Shown in pieces: positions 8,204 to 18,363 of a stretch of DNA of 64,000 nucleotides. The notes under the pieces are model-generated. The model did no database searches. It was not told where the DNA came from and was given only the letters and a program-made list of their open reading frames with translations. The DNA comes from Anaerolineae bacterium (GTDB taxonomy: Bacteria; Chloroflexota; Anaerolineae; Aggregatilineales; UBA3940): positions 1 through 64,000 of the forward strand of contig JAFGOY010000038.1 in the NCBI GenBank assembly GCA_016926255.1. The letters are read 5' to 3'. Position numbers and translations under genes: made by a program. Each line of letters begins with the position of its first letter. Position 1 is the stretch's first letter.

Positions 8204-10240
8204 TTATGTCCCGGCAAGCAGCGTCTCGTCCTCAGCCTGGGCAACGCGCCGCCCTTCATCGGTATCGACGAAGTTCAGGATCAGAATGCCGACGATAAAA
8301 AACGCGATCAGGCTCAAAATGGCGGGGCGGCTGCTGCCGAAGATCGCACCGGCGGCAGCAAAGAGAATCGGGCCGAGGATCGCCGAGAATTTCTCCATGA
8401 CACCGAACAGCCCGAAGAATTCGCCGCTCTTTGACGCAGGCGACATGCTCGCGTAGAGGCTGCGGCTGAGTGCCTGGCTACCGCCCTGAACGATTGCGAC
8501 CATAAAGGCCAGGAACCAGAACTCCACCGTCGAATTCAGGAAGAAAGCCCATACAGCAATGACGGCATAGACGATCAGCGCCAAGATGATGCTGCGCTTG
8601 GTGTCCATCTTATCTGCCAGTTTAGAGAACAATGGACGTCCCAGCAAGGCGGCAAAACCGATCCCTACAACCTGGACAGCGACCACCATCCCCAGGATGG
8701 CGGCCAGATTGTTCTGGCGGCGCGGCTTCAGGACTTCAATCTGGGAGAGAGTGATCAGCCCGACCGAGTCCGAGTTGAGCAGAGTCAGGATATGTTCGCC
8801 TGGCTCATCCGCGCTGATCGTCTCGACGACGCCGTACCTGACCAAATCGTTCGAGGCATCGATCTCAACCGGCTGCCCGTCCTCGTCGACAAGCGGGTCG
8901 CCGTCAAGCAGCACCGCCCAGGTTCCGCTTTCCGGCCCGATGCTGTGAGTGATCTCAACATCCTGCCCGTTGAAAGCAAAATCGTATCCCGCGCCGGGCT
9001 GATCGGAGATCAGGTAGGTTTTATCCTCAAGGGGATCACCGAAGACGGTATTGATAAACTCAAGAAACCTTCCCCCACTGAGGTCATCTGCCGGGACGAC
9101 CACCGCCGACCATTCACCTTCGTATCGAAGGGCGTCACCATCGGCGGTATAGATGCCCTCACCACGCGCTTCCGTTGTATCGGTATAGGGCAGGGGTGGG
9201 GCACCGCTGATCGCAGAGGGCAGCATATAGCGGCCAATGATCCCCACCAGCGGCAGCATGACAATGTTGAAGACGACAATCGCCAGGAACTGGGGACGAC
9301 GTTTGGTTTCCTTGCTGGGAATACGCCCGAAGATCAGGCTGAACGGGATTCCGACGAACTGCACCAGCAGGAGCGCGAGAATTAACTCGATATCGCCAAA
9401 CCCAAGTTCTGTTCCATAAATCGCCGCGACACCAATGATCGTACCGATCCCATCATTGTAAATCAGGAACGCGATCAGGTATTTGAACAATTCCTTGTAG
9501 CGTCGGATATCTTTCAAGGTGCTGGCGAGCTGTTTGAAGCTGGCCGAGACGACGTTCTCTCCAGGGGCGAGGGTGCGCGTGACCGCAGGTGGCTCAGGCA
9601 CACGGGTGAAGATCGGGATCGAGAAGATCAGCCACCAGACACCAACACTGAGCAGCGACAGGCGCGACCCGGCATAATCGAAGAAATCGGGAATGAGCCT
9701 GATCATGATGATGTTGATCGCCAGCAGGAGACCGCCGCCAAGATAGCCCATTGCGTAGCCACGTGTGCTGACTATATCCCGGTCTGCTTCTTTAGCGACA
9801 TGGGGAAGCAGCGAATCATAGAAAACATTGGCCCCGGTAAATCCCATCCGGCCAAAGATGAACAGGATCGAGGCGAGCAGCCAGTCGCCGGTGGAGACGA
9901 GAACGAGCAGCCCGGTTGCCAGCACACCCATCCCTACGAAAATTGACAGGAAGCGCTTTTTCCCACGCATCACGTCGGAGATTGTTCCCAGGATCGGCGA
10001 TAGAAGGGCAACTACCAGAAGCGATATACTCAGACCCATTGACCAGAGGGATGTAGCAGCGGCTTCGCTGGGGAGGGTAGCTCCGGCGACACTGCTGTAG
10101 TAGATCGGGAGCACCGCCGAAAGGATTGTGGTGGCAAAGGCAGAGTTTGCCCAGTCGTACATAGTCCAGGCGCGGACTCGACGCCTGTATTCTTGCTCGG
10201 TCAGTTGTCCGAGCGCTGCGGTGGAAGCCGTTGTGGTCAT
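8204..10240 (-). CDS. UMF1/Atg22-type MFS transporter with large insert
   Basis: Major facilitator of the UMF1 family, inner membrane. It opens with [22 protein letters not shown], typical of this family, and has about twelve membrane helices. At 678 residues it is much longer than the usual 420-450. The excess is a soluble, Gly/Asp/Glu-rich segment of about 170 residues (roughly 340-510, about 8710-9220), placed between the two six-helix halves. The insert has beta-rich-looking sequence ([17 protein letters not shown]) and would lie in the central loop. The substrate is unknown; UMF1 proteins are only broadly described as effluxers. ATG start with a modest ribosome site. Confidence 0.85.
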   Translation of the reverse strand: MTTTASTAALGQLTEQEYRRRVRAWTMYDWANSAFATTILSAVLPIYYSSVAGATLPSEAAATSLWSMGLSISLLVVALLSPILGTISDVMRGKKRFLSIFVGMGVLATGLLVLVSTGDWLLASILFIFGRMGFTGANVFYDSLLPHVAKEADRDIVSTRGYAMGYLGGGLLLAINIIMIRLIPDFFDYAGSRLSLLSVGVWWLIFSIPIFTRVPEPPAVTRTLAPGENVVSASFKQLASTLKDIRRYKELFKYLIAFLIYNDGIGTIIGVAAIYGTELGFGDIELILALLLVQFVGIPFSLIFGRIPSKETKRRPQFLAIVVFNIVMLPLVGIIGRYMLPSAISGAPPLPYTDTTEARGEGIYTADGDALRYEGEWSAVVVPADDLSGGRFLEFINTVFGDPLEDKTYLISDQPGAGYDFAFNGQDVEITHSIGPESGTWAVLLDGDPLVDEDGQPVEIDASNDLVRYGVVETISADEPGEHILTLLNSDSVGLITLSQIEVLKPRRQNNLAAILGMVVAVQVVGIGFAALLGRPLFSKLADKMDTKRSIILALIVYAVIAVWAFFLNSTVEFWFLAFMVAIVQGGSQALSRSLYASMSPASKSGEFFGLFGVMEKFSAILGPILFAAAGAIFGSSRPAILSLIAFFIVGILILNFVDTDEGRRVAQAEDETLLAGT

Positions 10241-10423
10241 AACTCATGCTCCTGGCTAGCGATTAGTCGATTGGTAGTGTAACGCATTCTGGTTATCAAG
10301 AGGTTAAAGCGCTATCACATAGAACCCCTTAGCCCCGTTCGGGTGACGCTGGTGCAACCAGTCGTTGACAGGCTGTAAAGGGTCGATTAGACTGAGGAAG
10401 ATTTCGAGGACGGGGAGAAAACG

Positions 10424-10900
10424 ATGATCATATTTGGCACACGGGTGCGCCAGAAGACAATCGGCGAGGGCGAGTTTTACTGCCCGCACTGCCAGTCGAT
10501 GTGCGGCTACGAGCACAAATCGGCACGCCAGTTCTTTACGCTGTATTTCATCCCGGTGATCCCGATCAAGCAGTTGGGTGAGTTCATCATGTGCGAGAAC
10601 TGCGGGGGAACATTCAAAGCAGAAGCCCGCTTCTTACGGTCGTCCCCGGCAGCCTCCGGACAGCAAAATCGAACAGAAGACTTGGCTGCGCTGTTGAACT
10701 CAGTAAAAGCAAAACTGGAAAAAGGCGTGTCAATCGACTACCTGGTCAGAGATTTGACGTCAGCCGGGTTGAACTATGATATGGCCCGACAAACGGTCGA
10801 GAATGCAGCAGGCGAGGGTCGCCGAGTCTGCGAGGCGTGTGGGCTGACCTATACAGCAACAGCATCGACATGTACCGAGTGCGGCGGGAGACTGCAATAG
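10424..10900 (+). CDS. Double zinc-ribbon protein
   Basis: 158 residues with two zinc ribbons. The N-terminal one is of the zinc-ribbon-15 type (CPHC near residue 25, a FTLYFIPVIPI stretch, then CENC near residue 57). A C-terminal one uses CEAC and CTEC (about residues 137-155). A helical linker (about 85-130) separates them. The hydrophobic FFTLYFIPVIPI stretch is part of the N-terminal family signature and is not a clear membrane helix. Function unknown; zinc-ribbon proteins of this sort are usually cytosolic or membrane-associated accessory proteins. It stands alone on the plus strand before the aldo/keto reductase gene. Confidence 0.7.
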   Translation: MIIFGTRVRQKTIGEGEFYCPHCQSMCGYEHKSARQFFTLYFIPVIPIKQLGEFIMCENCGGTFKAEARFLRSSPAASGQQNRTEDLAALLNSVKAKLEKGVSIDYLVRDLTSAGLNYDMARQTVENAAGEGRRVCEACGLTYTATASTCTECGGRLQ

Positions 10901-10960
10901 CAACCAGACAATATTTGATCCAGACAAATCTCTACCATCTCATGGAAAGGATCATAAACA

Positions 10961-11944
10961 ATGAACTACCGTGAATTTGGGCGTACGGGCTGGCAGGTTT
11001 CCGAAGTCGGTTTCGGGGCCTGGGCAATTGGGGCAGACTGGGGATCAGTCGACAACGAGGAGTCGCTGGCAGCCCTGCATCGGGCCATCGATCTCGGCGT
11101 CAACCTGATCGATACCGCCGACGTTTACGGCGACGGGCGCTCCGAGCGGCTGGTAGCGCAGGTACGCAACGAACGCATGGAGTCGATTCATGTCATTACC
11201 AAAGCCGGGCGCAGGCTCAGCCCGCACACCGCCGACGGCTATAACGCGGAAAACCTGACCCGCTTCATCGAGCGCAGCCTGAAGAACCTCGACACCGACT
11301 GCCTCGACCTGGTGCAGCTTCACTGCCCACCCACAGAAGTCTATTACCGGCCCGAAGTGTTCGCCGCGCTCGACGATCTGGTTGAGGCGGGGAAAATCCA
11401 GTATTACGGTGTCAGCGTCGAAAAGGTCGAAGAGGCGCTCAAGGCCATCGAATACCCCGGCGTGCAGTCGGTACAGATCATCTTCAATATGTTTCGCCAC
11501 CGCCCGGCAGAGATATTCTTCGCCGAGGCAAAGAAGCGGGGGGTCGCCATTCTGCCCCGTGTGCCGCTTGCCAGCGGGCTGCTGACCGGCAAGATGACCC
11601 GACAAACGACCTTCTCCGATGACGATCACCGCAAGTACAACCGTCAGGGTGAGGCGTTCGATCGTGGGGAAACCTTCTCCGGTGTTGATTACGAAACAGG
11701 GCTGGACGCCGTCGAAGAGTTGAAGGCGCTGGTGCCGAAGGGCGCGACGATGGCACAGTTCGCCCTGCGCTGGATATTGATGTTCGATGCCGTATCGTGC
11801 GTCATTCCGGGCGGCAAACGCCCCTCGCAGGTCGATGACAACGTGGGCGCGTCGGAACTGCCGCCGCTGACCGATAAACAGATGGAGGCCGTTCGCGCGG
11901 TGTACGACAAATATATCCGCGAGCAGGTTCATCACCGCTGGTAG
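10961..11944 (+). CDS. Aldo/keto reductase
   Basis: 327-residue NAD(P)H-dependent oxidoreductase of the AKR superfamily, cytosolic. The catalytic tetrad is visible: Asp in NLIDTADVYGDG, Tyr in DVYGDG, Lys in VITKAGRR and His in VQLHCPP. The C-terminal IPGGKRPSQVDDNVGASE matches the cofactor phosphate-binding loop. It is of the general YajO/Tas-like group acting on small carbonyls; the true substrate cannot be read. The ATG has a GGAAAGGA-type ribosome site. The next gene begins 9 bp downstream, so an operon with the methyltransferase and lipoprotein is likely. Confidence 0.92.
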   Translation: MNYREFGRTGWQVSEVGFGAWAIGADWGSVDNEESLAALHRAIDLGVNLIDTADVYGDGRSERLVAQVRNERMESIHVITKAGRRLSPHTADGYNAENLTRFIERSLKNLDTDCLDLVQLHCPPTEVYYRPEVFAALDDLVEAGKIQYYGVSVEKVEEALKAIEYPGVQSVQIIFNMFRHRPAEIFFAEAKKRGVAILPRVPLASGLLTGKMTRQTTFSDDDHRKYNRQGEAFDRGETFSGVDYETGLDAVEELKALVPKGATMAQFALRWILMFDAVSCVIPGGKRPSQVDDNVGASELPPLTDKQMEAVRAVYDKYIREQVHHRW

Positions 11945-11953
11945 CAGGCACGT

Positions 11954-12733
11954 ATGACCGATCCTTACGATCTTCTCATTCGCTACTACGACGCCGAAAA
12001 CGCCGGGTTTGTCGAAGACTTCGCCACATACTCGCTACTGGCGGATCGATTCGGTGGCCCGGTGCTCGACGTTGGCTGCGGAACGGGACGGGTTGCCTTT
12101 CAGCTTGTGCGCCAGGGCGTTGAGGTCACAGGGATTGACCCTTCGGGGAAAATGCTCGAACGTGCCCGCGACCGTGCGCAGAAACAGAGTATTGGACCAA
12201 AACAGATTTCGTTCTACGAGAGCGATATCCGGCAGATAGCGCTTGGTGGATCGTTCAACCTGGCGATTCTTACCTATAACACATTCATGCACTTTCTTGA
12301 TCACCAAAGCCAGATCGAAGTGCTGGAACGGCTTGCCGCGCTGATCCGCCCCGGCGGTGGGCTGGCGCTCGACCTGCCGAACCCTATCGAGACTTTCGGC
12401 GCGCCGGATATCCCCGGCCTGGTTCTCGAACGGACTTTCAGTGATCCAGAAACCGGCCAGCCGGTTTTCCAGCAGTCACTCGCCAGCCTCGACCGTATCA
12501 CCCAGGTCATGGATTTGACCTGGATATATGATCGCATGGCCCCGGAAGGACAGATCAACCGCTTGATGGTTCCGCTCCAAATACGCTACACTTTCGCATC
12601 TGAGATCGAACTTTTGTTAGCGCGAACGGGTTGGGCCGGGATCGAGTGCTACGGCACCTATGATTTTGACCCGTATGAGGAATCAAGCCCGCGCCTGTTC
12701 GTCGTCGCCACGCGAAACAGCGGAGCATCATGA
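11954..12733 (+). CDS. Class I SAM-dependent methyltransferase
   Basis: 259 residues with the Rossmann motif I LDVGCGTGRVAFQL near residue 38, motif II VTGIDPSGKML, and the AILTYNTFMHF segment typical of small-molecule methyltransferases. The acceptor substrate is unknown. It starts 9 bp after the aldo/keto reductase gene and overlaps the following lipoprotein gene by 4 bp (ATGA), indicating translational coupling. The C-terminal domain is beta-rich (LMVPLQIRYTFASEIELLL), as in many Methyltransf_25 proteins. Confidence 0.88.
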   Translation: MTDPYDLLIRYYDAENAGFVEDFATYSLLADRFGGPVLDVGCGTGRVAFQLVRQGVEVTGIDPSGKMLERARDRAQKQSIGPKQISFYESDIRQIALGGSFNLAILTYNTFMHFLDHQSQIEVLERLAALIRPGGGLALDLPNPIETFGAPDIPGLVLERTFSDPETGQPVFQQSLASLDRITQVMDLTWIYDRMAPEGQINRLMVPLQIRYTFASEIELLLARTGWAGIECYGTYDFDPYEESSPRLFVVATRNSGAS

Positions 12734-13995
12734 ACCAATTACCGGCTGGTATTACACTATTGATAGTCTTATCGGCATTGCTGGCCGGGTGCGCCAATGA
12801 TCCGCTGCCGGTGACCCAGGAGCCGATGGAAGTGTCTGCGACTTCAGTGCCGGTATCACCAGCTTCTCCTGCCACACCCTTTCCAACAGAGGTCTCCCGT
12901 CAGTATAAGCTCTACAGCCACCCGTCAGGTGTGTTTAGCCTGTCGATACCCGTAGACTGGCAGGTGCTCGACACATCAAGTGACTTGCGGCTGCTGACAA
13001 GCTGTATTCCACCGGTCGGCTACGGCAGCCGGGTGACCGTTGACGTGACCAACGAAGGCCCGCTGCCGCCGGAAAACGTCCGAGCGCTGGCCGAAAGCTA
13101 CGTTCATCTACACTACCTGGGGACGGGCAACTACAGCGAGATCAGCCGTACCGAACTTCCTGACGGACGCTTGCAGTTCGTCTTCCAGTTCGACGACGAG
13201 TTTGGAGCCAAAGGGCGCGAGACGCTGTACATCCAGCAGGAGGGGCCGTATTTTACCGCGCTGGGAGTCTTCCTCGCCGAAAAGGATGCCTATACGCTGA
13301 GCAACGCGCTGGATGCCATCACTGCCAGTTTCAGCGTCGATCCCCTGACGGCCTGGGGGGGAAAAGTCGCCGAGATCAACTCCGACAGTCTGAAGTTGGC
13401 CAACACGGCACTGTGGCAGGATGAAGAAGGCATCTTCTATTACATGGGCGAGGTTCGCAACGATACCACGTTCCATATCGCCGAGATCAAGGTCCGGGCA
13501 GCCTTGTGTGATCAAAGCGGTATTATCGTCGCCGATGTCTCAAAATCAGCAGCGCTCGACTGGGTCGAAGCGGGTGGATCAACGCCCTTCTCGATCAAAA
13601 TCGAGGATGTCCCGGACGAGGTATCCGTTTGCGGCGCGCAAGCCAGCGCCATTCCCGCCGATTACGACACCGGCTACACGACCGGGCTGTCCATTGAGCC
13701 GGAGGCCAGTTATAACGACGATAACCAGATCAGAATCGAGGGATCCGTCACCAATCCAGGGCTGGCGGCGGTCACCGAAGTCGAGGTATTCCTGATAATT
13801 TACGATCCGGATGACCGGGTGATCGGTTTTACCCGGATCAAGCTGGGGGAAGATGTTGAACTCGGTCCAGGACAATCGACTAGATTTGACTATACATTCA
13901 AGACGGTTGGGGGACAGCCGGATCGATTTGCTACACTGGCGCAGGCAAAGGTTATCAGTACATTAGACCCATCACTTGCACCTGACAACAACTGA
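12730..13995 (+). CDS. Lipoprotein with FxLYD-like domains
   Basis: 421 residues. The signal peptide ends in LLAGC, a clear lipobox with Cys near residue 21, then a Ser/Thr/Pro-rich linker. The first domain (about 55-205) has the pattern YSHPSGVFSLSIPVDWQVL seen in PsbP-like and similar exported folds. Two later repeats (about 210-300 and 315-415) have the FxLYD-like form with VRNDTTFHIAEIKVRAALCDQSG and VTNPGLAAVTEVEVFLIIYDPDD. Function unknown. The 4-bp overlap with the methyltransferase gene looks like an expression link rather than evidence of shared chemistry. Confidence 0.75.
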   Translation: MNQLPAGITLLIVLSALLAGCANDPLPVTQEPMEVSATSVPVSPASPATPFPTEVSRQYKLYSHPSGVFSLSIPVDWQVLDTSSDLRLLTSCIPPVGYGSRVTVDVTNEGPLPPENVRALAESYVHLHYLGTGNYSEISRTELPDGRLQFVFQFDDEFGAKGRETLYIQQEGPYFTALGVFLAEKDAYTLSNALDAITASFSVDPLTAWGGKVAEINSDSLKLANTALWQDEEGIFYYMGEVRNDTTFHIAEIKVRAALCDQSGIIVADVSKSAALDWVEAGGSTPFSIKIEDVPDEVSVCGAQASAIPADYDTGYTTGLSIEPEASYNDDNQIRIEGSVTNPGLAAVTEVEVFLIIYDPDDRVIGFTRIKLGEDVELGPGQSTRFDYTFKTVGGQPDRFATLAQAKVISTLDPSLAPDNN

Positions 13996-14106
13996 TCTGG
14001 CGGTGCCGCGTAATCGATTCTACAATACGTTAAGCACCTGTTGGGGATGCCTGTCAGTGCAGTTTATGACTCACCTAACTGAGAAATTGATCGGAAACAC
14101 GCAGCG

Positions 14107-14871
14107 ATGGAATTAGATATAGGATTCAGCACAGACCCCGGCCCAAGAGAAGGCGTCAATCAGGATTCAATCCTGGTCACCGTCCCTGAGCGGCATCCTG
14201 GAACAGTGCTGTTGATCGTTGCCGATGGAATGGGTGGCGCACGTGCAGGTGATCGGGCCAGCCAGATGGCGATCGCGATCATTGAGCGGCATATTCTGGA
14301 AGACGAGATTCCCAACCCTGACAATGCTACCGAGCGCCTTCGCGAGGCGATTGTCGCTGCCAACGCTCGCATCTATCACCAGGCCAAATCCACCCCGGAG
14401 ATGAAAGGCATGGGATGTACGGTCGTCGCCGTACTGGTTCTTGGTGATATGTACTGGGTTGCCAGTGTGGGCGACAGCCGTGTCTACCTGATTCGAGACG
14501 AGGAAGTTTTCCAGCTTACCGAGGATCACACCTGGGTCAATGCCCGCGTCCGCGAGGGCGTTCTGACGCCGGAACAGGCGGCCCGCCACTCGCTGCGGCA
14601 TGTCCTCGACCGCGCCCTGGGCACCCAACCGACGATTGACGTGGATATCTGGCCGGATGAAATCTTCGAAGATGGCGACATCCTGGTAATGTGCACCGAC
14701 GGCCTGTACGGGGTACTCGACGATGAAGTTATCGCCGAAACAGCAGCTTCGAATATCGCCCAGCGCGCCGCCGACGAGCTTGTCTCGCAGGCGTTGGTAG
14801 CTCAGGCACAGGACAATATCTCGGTGATCGTTCTACAGGCCAAGCTGCACCCAACATCGCCCATACTATAA
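14107..14871 (+). CDS. PP2C-family Ser/Thr protein phosphatase
   Basis: 254 residues, cytosolic, metal-dependent phosphatase of the PrpC/Stp1 type. The metal-binding Asp residues are visible: Asp in GVNQDSI, ADGMGG near residue 39, CTDGLYGVLDD and the final DNISVIV. These proteins reverse phosphorylation by Hanks-type kinases; no such kinase gene is in the window. Length is typical of the minimal bacterial family without a sensor domain. ATG start. It lies alone between the lipoprotein gene and the secG promoter. Confidence 0.93.
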   Translation: MELDIGFSTDPGPREGVNQDSILVTVPERHPGTVLLIVADGMGGARAGDRASQMAIAIIERHILEDEIPNPDNATERLREAIVAANARIYHQAKSTPEMKGMGCTVVAVLVLGDMYWVASVGDSRVYLIRDEEVFQLTEDHTWVNARVREGVLTPEQAARHSLRHVLDRALGTQPTIDVDIWPDEIFEDGDILVMCTDGLYGVLDDEVIAETAASNIAQRAADELVSQALVAQAQDNISVIVLQAKLHPTSPIL

Positions 14872-14970
14872 ATTCCACCTCAACTTTTGCCGTGCCTGTT
14901 ATACAATCTCATGAATAGATTGTTTATCCTGCGTCCTGCAACGGTGGGGAGGACGGCGGGAAACAGTTGG

Positions 14971-14999
14971 TTGTTAGCTATCTGCGCCTGCGCTATAAT
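14971..14999 (+). promoter_or_regulatory. secG promoter
   Basis: TTGTTA (14971-14976), 17-bp spacer, TATAAT (14994-14999). Transcription would start near 15006, giving an approximately 75-nt leader before the secG GTG. Confidence 0.75.
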
Positions 15000-15082
15000 C
15001 TGCGCCGGATTTTCGATGTTAAAACAGTGTATTCCGGGGTTGTCTGAGAACAACCCTTAGCAAACCAGACAGGGGTAGTATT

Positions 15083-15316
15083 GTGCAAACTTATGTCAAC
15101 ATTGCACTGATCATTCTCTCGGTGGCACTGACCGCTGCCATCCTGCTTCAAACACGCGGCGGAGGACTCGGCAGCGCCTTTGGCGGTGATGGCATGGCAG
15201 GGGGCATGTATAAGACCCGGCGCGGACTGGAGAAAACGCTTTTCCAGATTACCATCGGGCTGTCAGTCGCTTTCTTTGTCCTGGTGATCTTCAGTTCGCT
15301 GATCATCAGCGGCTAG
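15083..15316 (+). CDS. secG: Preprotein translocase subunit SecG
   Basis: 77-residue membrane protein of the SecYEG channel. It has two hydrophobic helices (about 3-22 and 52-74) separated by a glycine-rich loop (QTRGGGLGSAFGG), the family hallmark. The GTG start at 15083 follows an AGGGGT-like ribosome site. A clear promoter lies upstream at 14971-14999. The solute-binding protein gene follows 114 bp later. Confidence 0.93.
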   Translation: MQTYVNIALIILSVALTAAILLQTRGGGLGSAFGGDGMAGGMYKTRRGLEKTLFQITIGLSVAFFVLVIFSSLIISG

Positions 15317-15430
15317 GAGTTCCACTAACCCAAGCGGCTGTCAGAGGCTGCGGCCTTGTTCTATCCAGGGTGTTCTGCGGCTTGCGGGGCACCCTTTACG
15401 TTTGTCAAGAGAACGATCCAGGCCTGCTTT

Positions 15431-17188
15431 ATGAGCAAGAAAACATCCCCTGCAGGAAATGTAATCCTATCTGCTGTTGCCCGCCTGCACTGGCAGTGGG
15501 TGGTGCTCGCCACTGGCCTGTTGATGATTATTGGGGCTGTCGCGTTCTTACTGCTTAATGAATCACCTTCTGGTGCCGAAGAACCCGCCCCGGAGGTCCG
15601 CCCGGTTGATTTCATCGAAACGCAGGTTTACAGCGAAGCGATTGTCGGCGAACCTTTGCTGGCAAATCCCCTGCTGGCAACCTCCCAGGCCGACCACGAT
15701 CTGGTTGCCCTCGTCTTTTCCGGCCTGACGCGCCTGGACGAATTCGGCCTGCCGATTCCCGATCTCGCCGAAGGCTGGCGGGTCAGTTCGGATGGGCTGG
15801 TCTATACTTTTCACCTGCGTGAAGGGGTGACCTGGCACGACGGGGAGCCATTCACCGCCGACGATGTCGCGTTCACGATGAGCGTGCTGCGTGACCCGGC
15901 CTTTCCCGGTCCGACAGACCTGGGCGCGTTCTGGCGCTCGGTCGAGACATACGCCGACGACGAGTTCACCGTTCGATTCGTGCTGGCCCAACCCCTGGCC
16001 GCTTTCCCTGAATACGCGGGGATCGGAATTTTACCGGCTCACCTGCTGGCCGGGGTCTCCCCCGCCGATATTGCCGCCGACCCGTTCAACCTGTCCCCCA
16101 CCGGTACAGGCCGAATGAAATGGACATCACTCGAAGAATCAAACGACGTGACGGTGGTCAGCCTGGAACCCTACGAGGCATTCTATGATCACCCTCGGCG
16201 GGTCACGCTCCAAGAGATGCAGCTGCGTTTCTACGAGTCCGGCAGCCAGGCTTTCCGCGAATTAGGTGCTGACGCGCTGGCAATGGGCGGCCTGACCCCC
16301 TCGCAGTTGAACGCAGCATTGGGCAGCACGGGGCTTAATATCTACACCGCCCGGCAGCCGGTCTACGGCGCGGTGATTTTTAATCTTCAGGCAGATGAAC
16401 GTCTGCCATTCTTCCAGGAAGAGAACGTCCGGCGGGCGCTGGTGATGGGGCTTGACCGGGAGTCAATTGTCAACGATAACTTTGGCCGCAGCGCAGCGGT
16501 GGCCGATTCGCCGATCCTGTCCGGTACGTGGGCCTATAACCCGGACCTGGAACCGGTCAATTTTGACCCGTTGAAAGCGATGCAGTTACTTGACGAATCC
16601 GGCTGGGTGACCGAGGGTGGAATCCGCACCCGCGAAGGACAGACGATCTCCTTTACCCTGCTGATCGGCGACCGCGCTGCAGATGAAGCACTTGGCCAGG
16701 CAATCGTCGACCAGTGGCGCGCGCTGGGCATCGATGTCAAGATCGAGTCGCTGTCGCCGACAGAACTGGTCGAACGCCTGTCGATGACAACCGGGGAAGA
16801 AGGCCGGGATTTTGACGCGGCGCTGGTCGAGTTCAGCCAGGGGCGGCTCGCCGACCCCGATCCGTATCCCTTCTGGCACCAGTCGCAGATCGAGGAAGGG
16901 CAGAACTATAGCGGCCTCGCCGACCGATTCATCAGCGAGGCGCTGGAAATCGCCCGGAAAGACCCTAACGGTGTTCGCCGCCTGGAACTGTACCAGGGAT
17001 TCCAAGAGCGTTTCGTCAATCAATCTTACGCAGTCCTGCTCTACAATCCCCTGTATCACTTTACCGCCTCGTGCCAGGTGGTGGGCATCCAGGTGATGAT
17101 CTTCATCGATCCGAGCGACCGCTACCGCAACCTCCACGAATGGCGTATCGCCTCCCCCGCCGAGCACGACCGCGTCTGCCCCAATTAA
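15431..17188 (+). CDS. Peptide/nickel-type solute-binding protein (SBP family 5)
   Basis: Extracytoplasmic binding protein of the DppA/OppA type. I chose the ATG at 15431 (MSKKTSPAG), giving 585 residues; the frame stays open upstream to a TTG at 15356, but that start would place a Cys-rich segment before the signal. One hydrophobic N-terminal segment (about residues 25-45) looks like an uncleaved anchor or a signal, with no lipobox. Family motifs are clear: LVFSGLTRLDEFG, LAEGWRVSSDGLVYTFHLR, GVTWHDGEPFTADDV. No permease or ATPase genes are adjacent, so this is an orphan binding protein. Confidence 0.9.
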   Translation: MSKKTSPAGNVILSAVARLHWQWVVLATGLLMIIGAVAFLLLNESPSGAEEPAPEVRPVDFIETQVYSEAIVGEPLLANPLLATSQADHDLVALVFSGLTRLDEFGLPIPDLAEGWRVSSDGLVYTFHLREGVTWHDGEPFTADDVAFTMSVLRDPAFPGPTDLGAFWRSVETYADDEFTVRFVLAQPLAAFPEYAGIGILPAHLLAGVSPADIAADPFNLSPTGTGRMKWTSLEESNDVTVVSLEPYEAFYDHPRRVTLQEMQLRFYESGSQAFRELGADALAMGGLTPSQLNAALGSTGLNIYTARQPVYGAVIFNLQADERLPFFQEENVRRALVMGLDRESIVNDNFGRSAAVADSPILSGTWAYNPDLEPVNFDPLKAMQLLDESGWVTEGGIRTREGQTISFTLLIGDRAADEALGQAIVDQWRALGIDVKIESLSPTELVERLSMTTGEEGRDFDAALVEFSQGRLADPDPYPFWHQSQIEEGQNYSGLADRFISEALEIARKDPNGVRRLELYQGFQERFVNQSYAVLLYNPLYHFTASCQVVGIQVMIFIDPSDRYRNLHEWRIASPAEHDRVCPN

Positions 17189-17193
17189 AAACC

Positions 17194-17266
17194 GGGGCAG
17201 ACCTGATGATCTGCCCCAGCCGCTATCTATCGGTTATCAAGAGGGCAGGTCTGCCCTCGATTTATT
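17194..17266. terminator. Two tandem terminators between convergent genes
   Basis: GGGGCAGA/TCTGCCCC (17194-17201 with 17210-17217) ends the plus-strand gene. A second stem GAGGGCAG/CTGCCCTC (17241-17248 with 17251-17258), followed by GATTTATTT, serves the plus strand or backs up the first. The two stems are not related in sequence. Confidence 0.7.
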
Positions 17267-17277
17267 TGCGTCGATCC

Positions 17278-18363
17278 TTACGATTCGTTTTCCATCGCCT
17301 CGCGTTTGGCACGTCTCTTCTTGCCGAGCCGTACCAGCCACATAATGAACCGCACAATCCCGTAAATGATCGCACCGAACAGGGCCAGCATCGGGACCAC
17401 GGCAATCAAGAACACAATCAGGAAATCGGCAAACCAGCGCAGGCCATCAACCAGACTGTCGAGCGCCTCTCGCACAGTTTCCATCGGACGCCAGCGCGTA
17501 TCGACCGGCTGGCTCAGGATGTAGGGCTGTAACTCAATGTCGATCCGGGAAAGACGCGCCGACTCAGAGAGATAGCGCATCCGCCCCTTCAGCGATTCGA
17601 TCTCGGCTTCGCGCATGGTAAGCTGCTGCTCGGCCAGGAGCAGGTCTTCGGTCGTTGCTGCGTCCTCCATCAACCCCAGCAGGCGGTCACGGGCCGCTTC
17701 AAGGCTCTGCGTCCGCGCCTGGATGTCGACGTATTCCTCGGTTACATCTTCTGAATACTCGTTGATCGAGGGATTCGTTCCCGATGCGGCCATCCCTTCC
17801 AGTTGATCCATCACCGCATCGAATTCCGTCGCCGGGATGCGGATCGTCAGGTTGATATAGGGAGATGAATTGGGGCTTCCGCCATATTCGTTGCTGGAGA
17901 CGACAAATCCACCCTGTGCAGCATACTGGCTAACTATCTCTTCAATAGATGTCTTGACCTCGCGGGTATCGTCGACGGCCATTGCAATGTAGCCATTGCG
18001 AATGATCAGTCGTTCGATCTGCTGGTCATCGACCGCGCTCTCGGTCACAACATCCGAAGTGCCATAAGTGCCATTTGCGGCAGTTGCATCACCTTCGTAG
18101 TAGACTTCTCCGACAGCCGCCATCTCTTCTTCCGCCATCTCGTATTCGACCTCGGCAGCGGGCATATCCATCATGTCATTAACCGCACCACCGCCAACTC
18201 CATAATCAAAGGCCGCCTGAGGGACCGGGGCATAAGAGGTCATCGACTCGCGGCTGACACTGCCAATCTTAGGCCCCAACACGGCCATAGTGATAATCGC
18301 CACGACGATCAGCCCGACAACGCTGCCGCCGATAATTAATCCAATCTTCAACTTTCGCGACAT
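17278..18363 (-). CDS. DUF4349 membrane protein
   Basis: 361 residues. The N-terminal hydrophobic segment is about residues 7-30, an acidic low-complexity region follows (EVEYEMAEEEMAAVGEVYYEG), then the DUF4349 core: LIIRNGYIAMAVDD, GGFVVSSNEYGG, INLTIRIPATEFDAVMDQLEGM, and a long helical coiled-coil-like stretch (DIQARTQSLEAARDRLLGLM) before a C-terminal membrane helix (about 305-340) with a basic tail. Members are exported, membrane-tethered proteins of unknown role. It is divergent to the dehydrogenase gene. Confidence 0.88.
   Translation of the reverse strand: MSRKLKIGLIIGGSVVGLIVVAIITMAVLGPKIGSVSRESMTSYAPVPQAAFDYGVGGGAVNDMMDMPAAEVEYEMAEEEMAAVGEVYYEGDATAANGTYGTSDVVTESAVDDQQIERLIIRNGYIAMAVDDTREVKTSIEEIVSQYAAQGGFVVSSNEYGGSPNSSPYINLTIRIPATEFDAVMDQLEGMAASGTNPSINEYSEDVTEEYVDIQARTQSLEAARDRLLGLMEDAATTEDLLLAEQQLTMREAEIESLKGRMRYLSESARLSRIDIELQPYILSQPVDTRWRPMETVREALDSLVDGLRWFADFLIVFLIAVVPMLALFGAIIYGIVRFIMWLVRLGKKRRAKREAMENES

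Noticed and set aside
11045-11935. 296-codon open frame opposite the aldo/keto reductase gene
   Set aside because: Antisense shadow; the catalytic tetrad of the reductase is complete on the plus strand.
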